64,000 nt of DNA from JAADHX01 sp964569385 (GTDB lineage: Bacteria; Actinomycetota; Acidimicrobiia; Acidimicrobiales; Poriferisodalaceae), in the NCBI GenBank assembly GCA_964569385.1, contig CAZMUM010000010.1, positions 54,119-118,118 on the forward strand. The letters are read 5' to 3'. A program made the position numbers and the translations under genes. Numbering within the stretch: the stretch's first letter is position 1; every line of letters starts with the position of its first letter. The notes below the pieces were generated by a model. It searched no databases, was not told the DNA's origin, and worked only from the letters and a program-made list of their open reading frames with translations. Shown piece after piece: positions 48,855-58,107 of this stretch.

Positions 48855-49619
48855 ATGGCACGCGACCAGCTTCGGGACGATCCTTTTGTGTGGGCGTTCG
48901 TCAAGAATCACATCAATGAAGCGCCGCGGATTCACAAGCGGGGCCGTCACCGCCGCCGGACCATTCAAGTGAGCGTGGCCCTTGCGGCGGCAGTGCTCAT
49001 ATCGTTGTTTGTGCCGTCTGCGTTCAGCGCAGGGTCCGCGCCGATCGGTGGGCTCGAAATTCTCAGTGATGGATCCGGCGTGATCGAGGTCTATGGCGGC
49101 GGGTCTCCCGAAGAAATTGCTGATCAACTGGCAGCAGCACTCGACGACACCCGGTTCAGCGGCGTCTGGATCGACACTCAAGTCGGCCGGCCGAGCGTGG
49201 AGGGGCGAATAGTGCATGACGGCGACGGGATGCACCTGATTGATCAAGATCCGAACTTCGACAACACGGCGACGCGAATACGCTTGGACGAAGACGCTAC
49301 TGGGCCTATTTTTGTGATGAGACCCCGCGAACCAGATGAGTTGCATCGTCGAGGGTTCGAATTGGGATGTGCTCTGGCCGGTATGACTTGGGGTGAGGCC
49401 GAACGCACTGCGTTGGAGCTTGGCTACGAACTCCAAGCTATCGACGACCTTTCAGTAGAAGAGTTAGATGCCAGCTATATCCGAGAGGTGTACACGTTCG
49501 GTGCAGATGCTCCGGCCAGAGTCGTTCCGACTGAGGCCGAAGCACTGCTCACGGTTCAGCGTTGTATTGACGACGGGCGCACGGTCGGCGTGGGAGACAA
49601 CCCGACTCCCGCGCCTTGA
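48855..49619 (+). CDS. Single-pass membrane protein, candidate anti-sigma partner
   Basis: 254 residues. A short N-terminal cytoplasmic part of about 38 residues, one helix (VSVALAAAVLISLFVPSAF, residues 38-56) and an external domain of about 195 residues. The size and placement right after a sigma factor fit an anti-sigma factor, but the cytoplasmic part is too short for a classic zinc anti-sigma domain and has no H-x3-C-x2-C motif. The stop lies just before a convergent I36-like gene. Function inferred from context only. Confidence 0.55.
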   Translation: MARDQLRDDPFVWAFVKNHINEAPRIHKRGRHRRRTIQVSVALAAAVLISLFVPSAFSAGSAPIGGLEILSDGSGVIEVYGGGSPEEIADQLAAALDDTRFSGVWIDTQVGRPSVEGRIVHDGDGMHLIDQDPNFDNTATRIRLDEDATGPIFVMRPREPDELHRRGFELGCALAGMTWGEAERTALELGYELQAIDDLSVEELDASYIREVYTFGADAPARVVPTEAEALLTVQRCIDDGRTVGVGDNPTPAP

Positions 49620-49623
49620 AGCC

Positions 49624-50136
49624 CTAGTACGAGTACTCGATCGAGTTTGCTCGATTGTTCATGTAGGACAGGTTGCTTGATGGCCAGGTGCTCTGGTAGC
49701 TGCCGTTGAGCGAGTCGCCGTCGTAGTGCTTGATACGTGAGCACGGTGCATACGCGAGCGTGGAGGTGATGCGGTTGTCGAACCAGCTAGGCACGTTGTA
49801 CCAACCGCCGTTGCACGATCCGCCCGCAACCGAGATGCTCGAGCCGCTGAAGTTCGCGCCGTCGTAGTGGCGCGCAAGTATTCCGGCGCTGGCTCCGGCC
49901 GCCACCTCTCCTTCGCCAGTGAAGTCACGGACTCCGTTGGCGGCTAGCAGGTCTGCAGCCGAGCCAGTTGTGCAAGTAGGCGCGGACAACAACCACTCGT
50001 CGGCATCGGTCTGTCCGATGACGTTCACTAAGCAATGCGATTCACCGTCGGCTATCACCGAATCGGTCGAACGCAGGACAAGGACGGCGGCTGTTGCCAC
50101 CAGGCTGAGGAACAGCCCAAAAAGAAGACGCCTCAT
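49624..50136 (-). CDS. Secreted I36-like (crystallin-fold) peptidase-inhibitor-type protein
   Basis: 170 residues from an ATG with GGAGGT upstream. Signal peptide at residues 1-30. The mature part holds two related halves with HYDGANFSGSS and KHYDGDSLNGSY, each followed by W or aromatic residues and an N-x-A/I-S ending. This is the beta/gamma-crystallin-like pattern of I36 inhibitors such as the Streptomyces metalloproteinase inhibitor. Cys pairs suggest disulfides. Inhibitory activity is not shown by the sequence. Confidence 0.7.
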   Translation of the reverse strand: MRRLLFGLFLSLVATAAVLVLRSTDSVIADGESHCLVNVIGQTDADEWLLSAPTCTTGSAADLLAANGVRDFTGEGEVAAGASAGILARHYDGANFSGSSISVAGGSCNGGWYNVPSWFDNRITSTLAYAPCSRIKHYDGDSLNGSYQSTWPSSNLSYMNNRANSIEYSY

Positions 50137-50413
50137 GGCGTTACCTCCGAATTTGGTCCCACCCAGATCCGACGGCTGCGGAGCGTAGCCATGCGAGCCG
50201 AGCAAGAACACCTAGATCTTCGCCCGAAGTTGTGATAACTAAATCAGTCGTTTTGTTAAAAATCCTCATGAAATCTCAGATTTGTTGTCCCCGGTCGGCG
50301 AGATGGCGACTCGAAGACCGAGATGAAGAAAGTTTCGATCGTCGGCGGCGATCCAAGTTGTTACAGGTAGTCCGAGGGGCTCGGCGGGGTTTGATGTTGA
50401 TGGTGGGTACGAC

Positions 50414-50590
50414 ATGGGTGACGTAGCGATACGGCTCGAACCGCACGAGAAGACGAGGTTGCGTTCGTTTGTTGATGCCTCGTCGGCCGAAGAGTTGGTT
50501 GAGTACCTGGCCAGAACCGAGGTACGCCTTCGCGAACTCGACGAGCGTCTGCGCGCCGTCAAGCGCCTCATCGACGACGCCCACCTATAA
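50414..50590 (+). CDS. Small helical protein of 58 residues
   Basis: The frame from ATG 50414 to TAA 50590 reads MGDVAIRLEPHEKTRLRSFV, then an acidic Ala/Glu segment and the heptad-like LARTEVRLRELDERLRAVKR before the stop. Third positions are GC-rich and the C-terminal half is a convincing coiled coil or helix. A GGTGGG sequence lies 8-12 bases before the ATG. No family is recognised. The flanking 270 bases on the left and 300 on the right hold nothing else. Confidence 0.6.
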   Translation: MGDVAIRLEPHEKTRLRSFVDASSAEELVEYLARTEVRLRELDERLRAVKRLIDDAHL

Positions 50591-50891
50591 CGGCCTCATG
50601 GACACCCTCCTATAGCGACTGGGACGGTTGTCCCCGATTGGGACAGTTCTGACTCCCGGCTATCGGGAGGACTACCGCCCTCTAGCTGCTGCTTGTACGG
50701 CCAGTTCGACCTGGCAGAGCTAGATGCGTCAGTTGCACGAAACGGGCCCTTGGGGTTGCCTTGGGGCCCGTTGCGCGTGCACCATGGGGGCGAGACCTCG
50801 GTTCGGCGTTCATTAATGGTCCTCCCACCCGACCCGACACGCCGGATCGAGGTCTCTAACTTTCGAGTGCTCATGGGTCCGGGTCGCGCTG
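50591..50891. other. Intergenic region with hairpin
   Basis: No gene is evident. At 50741-50772 a 9-bp perfect stem (AACGGGCCC with GGGCCCGTT, 14-base loop) may end transcription of the small gene or the SGNH hydrolase gene. A short GGGAC-GGTT-GTCCC palindrome lies near 50630. Confidence 0.5.
50741..50772. terminator. 9-bp GC hairpin
   Basis: AACGGGCCC at 50741-50749 pairs with GGGCCCGTT at 50764-50772 around a 14-base G/T-rich loop. It lies beyond the 3' end of the SGNH hydrolase gene and beyond the small gene, so it may serve both. Confidence 0.55.
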
Positions 50892-51575
50892 CTACGGTCG
50901 GAACACCTGCCAGAAGTTCTCGGCGATGTGCTTGCAGCCGCGATCATTTGGGTGGAAGCGATCTTCGGCCAAGCAGTCACGCCGGTCAGGCCAACGGTAC
51001 GGGTCGAAAGTTCGGATCGATCCGGCCGCGACAGCCGCATCGATCGATTGCTGGAATGCTGCGCTGCGTTTCTGGCCGGGGCCGCCCCCTCGACCGAAGT
51101 AGGTACCTGTAGGGAGCTGTCGAAAAAGCCCCTTGGCATCAGAACGAATTCGCGCTGCTGAAGAACCACCCAGAAAGTCGTTCGTGCCGATCATGCACGT
51201 CACGAGAGTCGGATCTAGGCCGTGAGAAGCAATCAATGGAAGCTGATCGTCTACGACGTGGGTCATCCGCGCTCCGGTCATCGACACGTTGATGACCCTC
51301 CAGGCAGGGTTCTCGACCTGTAGTCGTTCGAGGACCTTGGGGACCCAACCGGCGTCAGGCGAAGACGCGCCGACGCCCTGGACAGCCGAGTCGCCCAGAG
51401 CGAGCCAGAGCGGGCCATCTTCAGACATAGCGTCGACGTTTGCTTCGTCCCAGTAGGTTGCGTACGGCTCGCGTTGAGCGTCGACTTTGGCCACACCCTT
51501 TGAGAATCTGGCTAGCAGTCTGGTCAGATTCCAAGGGTTCCGCTGCACGCGCAGCCGGGGGAGGGGTTGGGTCAC
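50892..51575 (-). CDS. SGNH/GDSL hydrolase
   Basis: 227 residues from the GTG at 51575; a longer start would overlap the sulfatase stop. Four SGNH blocks are visible: LALGDSAVQG (Ser nucleophile) near residue 56, a Gly in block II, GTNDFLGG (Asn) near residue 130, and DRFHPNDRG (Asp and His) near residue 211. Such enzymes hydrolyse esters of lipids or acetylated sugars. It sits immediately downstream of the sulfatase gene and may share a transcript. Confidence 0.85.
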   Translation of the reverse strand: MTQPLPRLRVQRNPWNLTRLLARFSKGVAKVDAQREPYATYWDEANVDAMSEDGPLWLALGDSAVQGVGASSPDAGWVPKVLERLQVENPAWRVINVSMTGARMTHVVDDQLPLIASHGLDPTLVTCMIGTNDFLGGSSAARIRSDAKGLFRQLPTGTYFGRGGGPGQKRSAAFQQSIDAAVAAGSIRTFDPYRWPDRRDCLAEDRFHPNDRGCKHIAENFWQVFRP

Positions 51576-51609
51576 GGCCGTCCAGTGTGTCGGGTCCCCA
51601 GCCGTGCGA

Positions 51610-53850
51610 CTACTCGCGTGCCAGTTGCGCAAGACCAGCGGCTTCGTGGTCGATGTCTTGATCAGGTTCCATCTCGACGATCACGCGCCGTAAATCGCCG
51701 GTGAACGAGTTCGGCGATTCGTAACGGCCAACAGGGCTCGACCGATCGTGGCCGATGTCGAGCCCCGAGAACGACACCATGGTGAAGAACGTGTCTTTCG
51801 TTTCCATCCGCCCACACTCATCTTCATCGATGAACAAGCGGCCGACCCCTACCCCGTCGGTGCGAGTCAGCTCGAAGATCAGGTCGTGACGGCCAACCGG
51901 AACTGGGCGGTCAGACTCGACGACTTGGTGTGAGCCGCCGATGTTCAGGTCGTGGATAAGGCGTCCGTCCTCGACGTAGAGGCTGTAGCCGGTGGTGGCA
52001 TCGCCGTGGGCGATCAATACTCCGGTTGCTCCATCTTCTGGGATCACCACTTCGGCCGTGATCCGGTAGCTGCGGCTGCGCACGTCGGGGGCGACATCAG
52101 TCGGCAAGTGGCCCATTCCCGCCCAGAAGTCGTAGCGGGTTCGGTCGCCATGGACTCGGGCTGCCGACTCAGCAAACCGGGGACCGAAACGATCGTCAAG
52201 AGGAAGCACTTTGTGCTGTTCGGCTTCTGACCACCACCGATCGATCATCGAGGCCAAACGGTCGGGTTCGACTTCGGCCAGATTGTGATTCTCGGCGAAG
52301 TCTTCGGCCAGGTTGTATAGCTCCCAGACGTCGTCGTCGATCGGCGTACCCGGTGCGTGAAAGGCGACTGCCTTCCAGCCGTCGAGCCATAGTCCGCGAT
52401 GGCTGAACATCTCGAAATACTGAACCGTCTTGGCCGTCGATGCGTCAGGGTCGAACAGCGATGCCGCAAAACTTGTGCCTTCGAGTGGCTGTTGTTCGAT
52501 ACCGGCGATAGTGGCCGGCGGCTCTAGATCGAGGACTTCGAGCAGCGTCGGCACCACATCACTGACATGGCAGAACTGGTGGCGAAGTGATCCGTCATCG
52601 ACACGCCCGGGCCAGGCGACCACGAGTGGGTCTCTGATGCCGCCGCCGTGGGTGTTCTGTTTGTACCGCTTGAGTGGTGTGTTCGACGTCATGGCCCAAC
52701 CCCACGGGAAGTTGCAGTGGGTGCCAGGGCCGCCGATGTCGTCGAGCTGCTTGACCTTGTCGGCCATTGTTTCTTTGATGAGGTTGAACGGCCCGAGAGC
52801 GTTAACAAAACCCTGGGGGCCGCCCTCTTGGCTCGCGCCGTTGTCCGAAAGGACCATCACAAGGGTGTTATCCAACTGACCGGTGCGTTCGAGGAAGTCC
52901 ATCAACCTGGCGAGTTGCTGGTCGGCGTGGTCGAGCATTGCTGCGTACGCGGCCTTAAGCCGCACCGCGACCAGCTGGCTGTCGTCGTCAAGATCGTCCC
53001 AAGCCGACACCCAATCGTTTCGGGGCGGTAACTCGGTGCCGGGAGGGACGATGCCCATGGCGATCTGGCGGCCTAGGCGGCGTTCCCTGGCGATATCCCA
53101 GCCTGACTCGAACATGGGCACGTATGAGTCAATGAGGGCTATAGGCGCTTGATGGGGGGCGTGACAGGCACCCAACGCGACGTAGCTGAACCACGGCAGG
53201 TCCGGGGAGGCGGCCTCGTGGTCGGCGAGCGTCTGAATGGCTTCGTCGATGAGGTCGGCGGTGAGGTGGTAGCCGTCTTCGAACACAGCTGGCGGAGGAA
53301 CAAGGGTGTTGTCGCGAACCGTCTCTGGTGCGTAGTGGTCGGTTTCGGCGTCGAGGAAGCCGTAGTAGCGGTCGAAGCCCCGACCAAGGGGCCACCCATC
53401 GGTGGGGCCGGTCGGACCGGTCTCGTAAAGCGGCGTGACGTGCCACTTACCAACCATGTAGTTGCGATAACCATGCGGACGCAACATCTCAGCGATAGTC
53501 CCTGCCGACTTGGCGATCTTGCCCCGGTAGCCCGGAAATCCCGAATCGAAGTTGGCAAGGCAGCCGACCCCGACCGAGTGATGGTTTCGCCCAGTCAGCA
53601 GTGCAGCACGAGTGGTCGAGCACATGGCGGTCGTGTGGAAGCCCGTGTACCGCGCACCCCTAGCCGCGATGGCGTCGATGGTTGGGGTGGCAGCGTCGCC
53701 GCCGTAACAGCCGAAATCGGAGAATCCGACATCGTCGAACATGATGATTAGAACGTTTGGGCTTCCCGCCGGTGGCCGGGCTGGCTCTGGCCAATACGGC
53801 GTCGATTCAGCGGCTGTGCGGCCGATCGATTGATCCTGAGATTCCGTCAT
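51610..53850 (-). CDS. Arylsulfatase-type sulfatase
   Basis: 746 residues from the ATG at 53850. The formylglycine motif is C-S-T-T-R near residue 83, differing from the canonical C-x-P/A-x-R by Thr at the third place. Other family elements are present: the metal site in IMFDDVGFSDFG near residue 34, GRNHHSVGVG, GKWHVTP near residue 135 and DNGASQEGGPQGF near residue 330. A C-terminal beta domain of about 150 residues is characteristic of larger arylsulfatases. Sulfate-ester removal from polysaccharide or aryl substrates is likely. No sulfatase-modifying enzyme is nearby. Confidence 0.88.
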   Translation of the reverse strand: MTESQDQSIGRTAAESTPYWPEPARPPAGSPNVLIIMFDDVGFSDFGCYGGDAATPTIDAIAARGARYTGFHTTAMCSTTRAALLTGRNHHSVGVGCLANFDSGFPGYRGKIAKSAGTIAEMLRPHGYRNYMVGKWHVTPLYETGPTGPTDGWPLGRGFDRYYGFLDAETDHYAPETVRDNTLVPPPAVFEDGYHLTADLIDEAIQTLADHEAASPDLPWFSYVALGACHAPHQAPIALIDSYVPMFESGWDIARERRLGRQIAMGIVPPGTELPPRNDWVSAWDDLDDDSQLVAVRLKAAYAAMLDHADQQLARLMDFLERTGQLDNTLVMVLSDNGASQEGGPQGFVNALGPFNLIKETMADKVKQLDDIGGPGTHCNFPWGWAMTSNTPLKRYKQNTHGGGIRDPLVVAWPGRVDDGSLRHQFCHVSDVVPTLLEVLDLEPPATIAGIEQQPLEGTSFAASLFDPDASTAKTVQYFEMFSHRGLWLDGWKAVAFHAPGTPIDDDVWELYNLAEDFAENHNLAEVEPDRLASMIDRWWSEAEQHKVLPLDDRFGPRFAESAARVHGDRTRYDFWAGMGHLPTDVAPDVRSRSYRITAEVVIPEDGATGVLIAHGDATTGYSLYVEDGRLIHDLNIGGSHQVVESDRPVPVGRHDLIFELTRTDGVGVGRLFIDEDECGRMETKDTFFTMVSFSGLDIGHDRSSPVGRYESPNSFTGDLRRVIVEMEPDQDIDHEAAGLAQLARE

Positions 53851-54011
53851 AACAGAGATCATCGCAGTTCGGGCCATTGACAACAGAACCGACCTACCCA
53901 AACTTGGTTGGGGGCGAAGGTCAGTTGCTGCTAAGAAATGCAGCTGATGATAAGAGCTAGCCGTACTGTGAACGGCCAAACTGTCACCGTGCATATCGAC
54001 AGACCGGGCCG

Positions 54012-55991
54012 ATGAAGTTCATCCTCAGACTCAACAACGAGATCACGGCAGTGGCCGACGGAGTGATGTTACGCGCGCTTGGTCTGCCTTCTGGCGGAGT
54101 TGTTCGGATCGGAAGAACGCACGCTCAGGTGCTTGCCGGTACCACTTCGTCTGCTACCGAGATGACGGTTCCTCCCGATGTCATGGCCAACTCCGGCCTC
54201 AAGCCCGGCGCTGCGGCCGATGTCATTCGACGAATGCTCGGGCCCGCCGAGCGGGTGGTCTTGGATCCTTTACCTGGCGACGATCATGGCCTTGTCCACG
54301 CGTTGCAAGGTCGGCCGGTCACCACTGGTGATCAGGTAGTGGTGGGTGACGGCTATCTGAGTGAGGGTGAGCCGTCGAGCTATCGGGTTGTTGCAGTTGA
54401 GCCTGGCGGCGCTGGGCTTGTCGGCTCCAGTACTCGGTTCGTTGATCCTGCTGCTTCGGATGCAGTTGGTGCCAATGCAAAGCCTTCGACCCAAGCGACC
54501 GAGCCAACGACAGCCGATGCGCTCCTGGCTGGCCTCGACAACGAGGTCGATCTGCTAACTGGATGGTTCTCGCTGCTTGCCGGTCGCAACGACCTAGCCG
54601 CCGAGTGGGGTCTGCCAAGTGTCGCTGGCGTTCTGTTGGCCGGGCCCAATGGTTGCGGCAAGTCCGAACTCGTCGAGACAGCCGCGACTGCGTCTGGCTG
54701 CAAGGTCGTTGAGGTCGATGCCACGCTGGTGTTCAAGGCCGACCGATTGCTCGACAAGTTGAGCGCGGCCATCCACGGTGCTTCAGGACCGACCGTGATC
54801 TACCTTGGTCGCCTCGAAGCGATCATGGGCGACAACGCGACCTCGACGTTCAGAACTCACGCTGCTGCGGTGCTGCGGTGGTTTCTTGATGCGGTGGCGT
54901 CGGCTCCGCAAATGGCTTGCGTGCTTGGAGTGTCGTCGACATCGCAGCTTCACCCGTCGTTGGTTCGGTCACAGCTGCTTCCCCGCTCTATAACAATTCC
55001 GCCACCCGACCTTGAGCGCCGTACCCGGTTGTTTGCCGCCTCGCTCAGTCGCCTTCCAACCAGCGATATTGATGTCGACCGGCTGGCTGCTGGGTCGCCT
55101 GGGTTCTCCGGTGCCGACGTAATGGCGGCTGTTGTTCAGGCATCGAGTGTCCTCGCGCTGAAGGGCGGAGAGCTGACAACCGAGGCCCTGCTGGAGGCGA
55201 TCGGCTCGGTCAATCCTTCGCTTGGCGGCGCTCCCATTGGCGAGATGACGTCGTTTGGTTTCGCCGAGGTGGCCAACCTCGACGATGTGAAGCAGCGGCT
55301 GACCGAGGCTGCTATCTGGCCAGTGTCTGACCCTGACCGATTCGCCAAACTTGGCATTGTGCCGCCTAGGGGAATTCTGCTCCACGGGCCGCCCGGAACC
55401 GGCAAGACGTTCGTGGTCAAAGCATTGGCCAACGAGGCCGGAGCGGCGTTCTTTTCGGTGAAAGGGGCCGAGTTGCTGGACAAGTACGTGGGTGAGTCCG
55501 AACGCGGGGTTCGTGAGGTGTTCGAGCGGGCAAGAGCTGCGGCTCCGGCCATCATCTTCTTCGATGAGTTCGATGCGCTAGCACCCGTTCGTGGGCGGAG
55601 TTCGTCTTCAGTGTCCGATTCGGTGGTTGCCGCGCTGTTGACCGAGCTTGACGGAGTTTCAGACCGTGGCCAGATCGCCGTCATCGCAGCCACGAACCGC
55701 CGCGACCTAATCGATCCGGCGCTGCTTCGTTCCGGCCGATTCGAAGTGCACATCGAGTTGGGCCTTCCCGTCGTCGAAAGCCGTCGCAAGATGCTCGACC
55801 TGTCTGATGTCCCTTTAGCCGACGACGTCGATCTCGACGAGTTGGCGCTTCGCTGCGAAGGGCTCTCGTTCGCCGACATGGCCGGGCTGCTTCGCGAGGC
55901 CGCCTTGGGGGCCCTGCGCGAGAACAACGAAGCCATGATCGTTAGTTGGGCCAACCTTGAGCTGGCCCTCGGCTCTTATGCTGGTCGATAG
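54012..55991 (+). CDS. Cdc48/VAT-like AAA ATPase with degenerate first ATPase domain
   Basis: 659 residues. Residues 1-125 resemble the double-psi barrel N domain of Cdc48/VAT, and two AAA domains follow. D1 (about 190-400) keeps a Walker A, GPNGCGKS near residue 211, but its Walker B region reads TVIYLGRLEA, without the usual Asp-Glu pair. D2 (about 420-650) is complete: GPPGTGKT near residue 459, IIFFDEFDAL near residue 515, and ATNRRDLIDPALLRSGRF. Actinobacterial relatives are linked to protein unfolding, including proteasome-like systems, but here it stands alone. It would act as a hexameric unfoldase. Confidence 0.85.
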   Translation: MKFILRLNNEITAVADGVMLRALGLPSGGVVRIGRTHAQVLAGTTSSATEMTVPPDVMANSGLKPGAAADVIRRMLGPAERVVLDPLPGDDHGLVHALQGRPVTTGDQVVVGDGYLSEGEPSSYRVVAVEPGGAGLVGSSTRFVDPAASDAVGANAKPSTQATEPTTADALLAGLDNEVDLLTGWFSLLAGRNDLAAEWGLPSVAGVLLAGPNGCGKSELVETAATASGCKVVEVDATLVFKADRLLDKLSAAIHGASGPTVIYLGRLEAIMGDNATSTFRTHAAAVLRWFLDAVASAPQMACVLGVSSTSQLHPSLVRSQLLPRSITIPPPDLERRTRLFAASLSRLPTSDIDVDRLAAGSPGFSGADVMAAVVQASSVLALKGGELTTEALLEAIGSVNPSLGGAPIGEMTSFGFAEVANLDDVKQRLTEAAIWPVSDPDRFAKLGIVPPRGILLHGPPGTGKTFVVKALANEAGAAFFSVKGAELLDKYVGESERGVREVFERARAAAPAIIFFDEFDALAPVRGRSSSSVSDSVVAALLTELDGVSDRGQIAVIAATNRRDLIDPALLRSGRFEVHIELGLPVVESRRKMLDLSDVPLADDVDLDELALRCEGLSFADMAGLLREAALGALRENNEAMIVSWANLELALGSYAGR

Positions 55992-56045
55992 TCGGCGGCT
56001 GATAAATCGAATGCGCTGACGCTTGACGTTTCGTACCGTGGTTCT

Positions 56046-56711
56046 ATGGATTCTGCGTACTGGCCACTGTTCGGACTCGTTATCCGAACACCGCGATTGG
56101 AGCTTCGGCTACCCACCGATGCCGAGATTCCCGCTCTGGTCGAAGTGGCGCGAGACGTCCACCCTGCGGAGATGACGCCATTCGCGACCGACTGGCACAC
56201 CAAGCCCGAGCCCGATTTCACGTCCAGTTTTCTGCAGTTTCATTGGGAGAAACGAGCCACGCTCAAACCGACTAGTTGGGACTTGCCACTGGCCGCGTTC
56301 GTCGATGGCGAGCCGGTCGGCCTACAGAGTGTAGATGCAACCGATTTTCCGACCTTGGGAGTTGTCGAGACCGGTTCGTGGCTAACGCGATCGGCCCAAG
56401 GTCGAGGTATCGGTACCGAGATGCGCGCCGCCGTGCTCCATTTCGCGTTCGAGGGTTTGGGCGCGGCCGAGGCTCTGAGCGCCGCGAGGATGAGCAATCG
56501 TGCTTCACTCGGTGTGTCGGCCAGGCACGGCTACGACCTAAATGGCATCAGGCGATTCGCTTTCAGCGACGCCATCGCCGACGAACAAATGCTTCGCCTA
56601 CGCCGAGAGGTTTGGGAAGAACAACGTCGCGAAGACATCGAGTTGATCGGTCTCGATGGTGCCCTACAACAACTAGGTCTGGCCGAAGACGGCGCGGCTC
56701 AGAGCGAATAG
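56046..56711 (+). CDS. GNAT-family acetyltransferase
   Basis: 221 residues in the RimJ/RimL-type layout. The N-terminal RTPRLELRLPTDAEIPAL is typical, and the acetyl-CoA loop reads RSAQGRGIGTEMRAAVL near residue 117. The acceptor may be a ribosomal protein N-terminus or a small molecule. The 3' end overlaps the convergent amidohydrolase gene by 13 bases. Downstream of the AAA gene by 54 bases. Confidence 0.85.
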   Translation: MDSAYWPLFGLVIRTPRLELRLPTDAEIPALVEVARDVHPAEMTPFATDWHTKPEPDFTSSFLQFHWEKRATLKPTSWDLPLAAFVDGEPVGLQSVDATDFPTLGVVETGSWLTRSAQGRGIGTEMRAAVLHFAFEGLGAAEALSAARMSNRASLGVSARHGYDLNGIRRFAFSDAIADEQMLRLRREVWEEQRREDIELIGLDGALQQLGLAEDGAAQSE

Positions 56712-57754
56712 ACGCGGTTGGCCGTTCCGTAGAACATCGCGTCTCGTTCTGAGCCGGAGTACTGGGCCGCTATCTTCTTGAGGCCGTTCCACAGAACGGC
56801 ATAAGAGATCGAGAACCGGTCAACCGGGAAGTTGCTCTCGAACATGCAGCGGCTGGGGCCGAACACCTCAATGGTGTGGTGATACCAGCGGCTCTGCGCC
56901 GCGACGAACTCATCAGAAGTTGCTGGCTTCGCGGCGACGTGCCAGCCGTAGCCGTTGTCTGGCATGGCTAACCCGCCGATTTTGGCCACGACGTTTGGGT
57001 GGGTCCCAAGTTCGGTTATGTCGATCTTCCATTGCTCAAAGATCTCATCGAGTTTCCCTGCGAACTTGCCAACTCCAATGGGAGTCGAGAAGTGGTCGAG
57101 CACCATTGTGGTATCTGGGCAGGCGTCTACCAGGTCGATGAACTCCCCAAGTTGGTAGTGATACTGCCAGGTGTCATAGGTCAAGCCCCGCGTTCCAAGC
57201 AGCTGAACCCCGCGTCGGAAAGCCGGATCGGTGTAGAGCCCCTCGGGCGCTGACCCGGCGATCATCATCGCCTCGGGCTCAACAGCCCGGGCACCTGAAT
57301 GCCTAATGCCCTTGAGCAGGTCTCCTGCCACTTCGACATGAGTGTCGAGCAGCCGGTCGACGTTGTCGAGGCGTAAATCGACGTTGGCCACGATTCCCGC
57401 GATCGTGGCTGAGTCTTCTTCGCTAGCACTCAACGCCGCGTTCTGCGTCGCGAACCGGGTCTCGCCAAGGGATGCGAGTTCAGCGGGTGCCTCGAGGTCG
57501 TAGGCGGCGCCGCATTCCACGAACATGGTTTTGACGATGTTGTGACCAGAATCAGTGTCGGCGTGAAGTTCTTCGAGGCCGTAAGCGAATGATCCACCCG
57601 GCGGCCACAGGTGATGGTGCGGATCGATGATGCGTTGGCCCGGATCAATGATTGGTTCGGCAACTTGGGCGAACCACTCAGGAGTTTGTGGTTGGGGCTG
57701 ACCAGTGGTCGGGTCCGTGTTCGTTACCGGAGACGAATCAGATGGTTTGTCCAT
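56699..57754 (-). CDS. Amidohydrolase-family metal-dependent hydrolase (TIM barrel)
   Basis: 351 residues from the ATG at 57754; earlier in-frame starts would add 27 residues rich in Cys and Arg with no homology. The metal motif IIDPHHHLWPP is near residue 41, followed by VLDHFSTPIG near residue 220 and the ESNFPVDRFSISY active-site Asp near residue 308. This is the pattern of the 2-pyrone-4,6-dicarboxylate lactonase/fuconolactonase-like group. It hydrolyses lactones or related rings; the substrate is open. Confidence 0.83.
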   Translation of the reverse strand: MDKPSDSSPVTNTDPTTGQPQPQTPEWFAQVAEPIIDPGQRIIDPHHHLWPPGGSFAYGLEELHADTDSGHNIVKTMFVECGAAYDLEAPAELASLGETRFATQNAALSASEEDSATIAGIVANVDLRLDNVDRLLDTHVEVAGDLLKGIRHSGARAVEPEAMMIAGSAPEGLYTDPAFRRGVQLLGTRGLTYDTWQYHYQLGEFIDLVDACPDTTMVLDHFSTPIGVGKFAGKLDEIFEQWKIDITELGTHPNVVAKIGGLAMPDNGYGWHVAAKPATSDEFVAAQSRWYHHTIEVFGPSRCMFESNFPVDRFSISYAVLWNGLKKIAAQYSGSERDAMFYGTANRVYSL

Positions 57755-57801
57755 ACTGCATCGTCGCATCCGACGGCGTTGGCGTCGATTCGAGGTCGCG
57801 G

Positions 57802-58107
57802 TTAACAGTCGGTGAGCGCAGCAAGAGCTGCACAAATTGCCGACCTAGGGACCTTACCGATTCGTGATGTCAGCAAGCGGGGAGAGATCGGCTGGAGGTT
57901 GTCGAACGAGGCCGCGCACTCGACGGACATTCCATGGCTCTGTTCCAGCAGCACTTCGGTCGGTATGTTGCGTACCGTCCGGGTGATGGGAGCAACCAGG
58001 AGTCGGTTCAAGACTGGTATCGCCTCTGTTCTGGTAACTATCAGAACAGGGCGACGTTGGTTCTCGGCTTCGGCCCAGACGATGTCGCCCTGCTCGACGG
58101 TTACCAC
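57802..58107 (-). CDS. MazF/PemK-family toxin
   Basis: 101 residues from a GTG. The start VTVEQGDIVWAEAENQRRPVLIV and the strand RLLVAPITRTVRNIPTEV match the MazF/PemK ribonuclease fold. MazF toxins cleave mRNA, tRNA or rRNA at short sequences. Overlap of seven bases with the antitoxin gene upstream indicates a toxin-antitoxin operon. Catalytic Arg and Thr/Ser positions appear present. Confidence 0.88.
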   Translation of the reverse strand: MVTVEQGDIVWAEAENQRRPVLIVTRTEAIPVLNRLLVAPITRTVRNIPTEVLLEQSHGMSVECAASFDNLQPISPRLLTSRIGKVPRSAICAALAALTDC

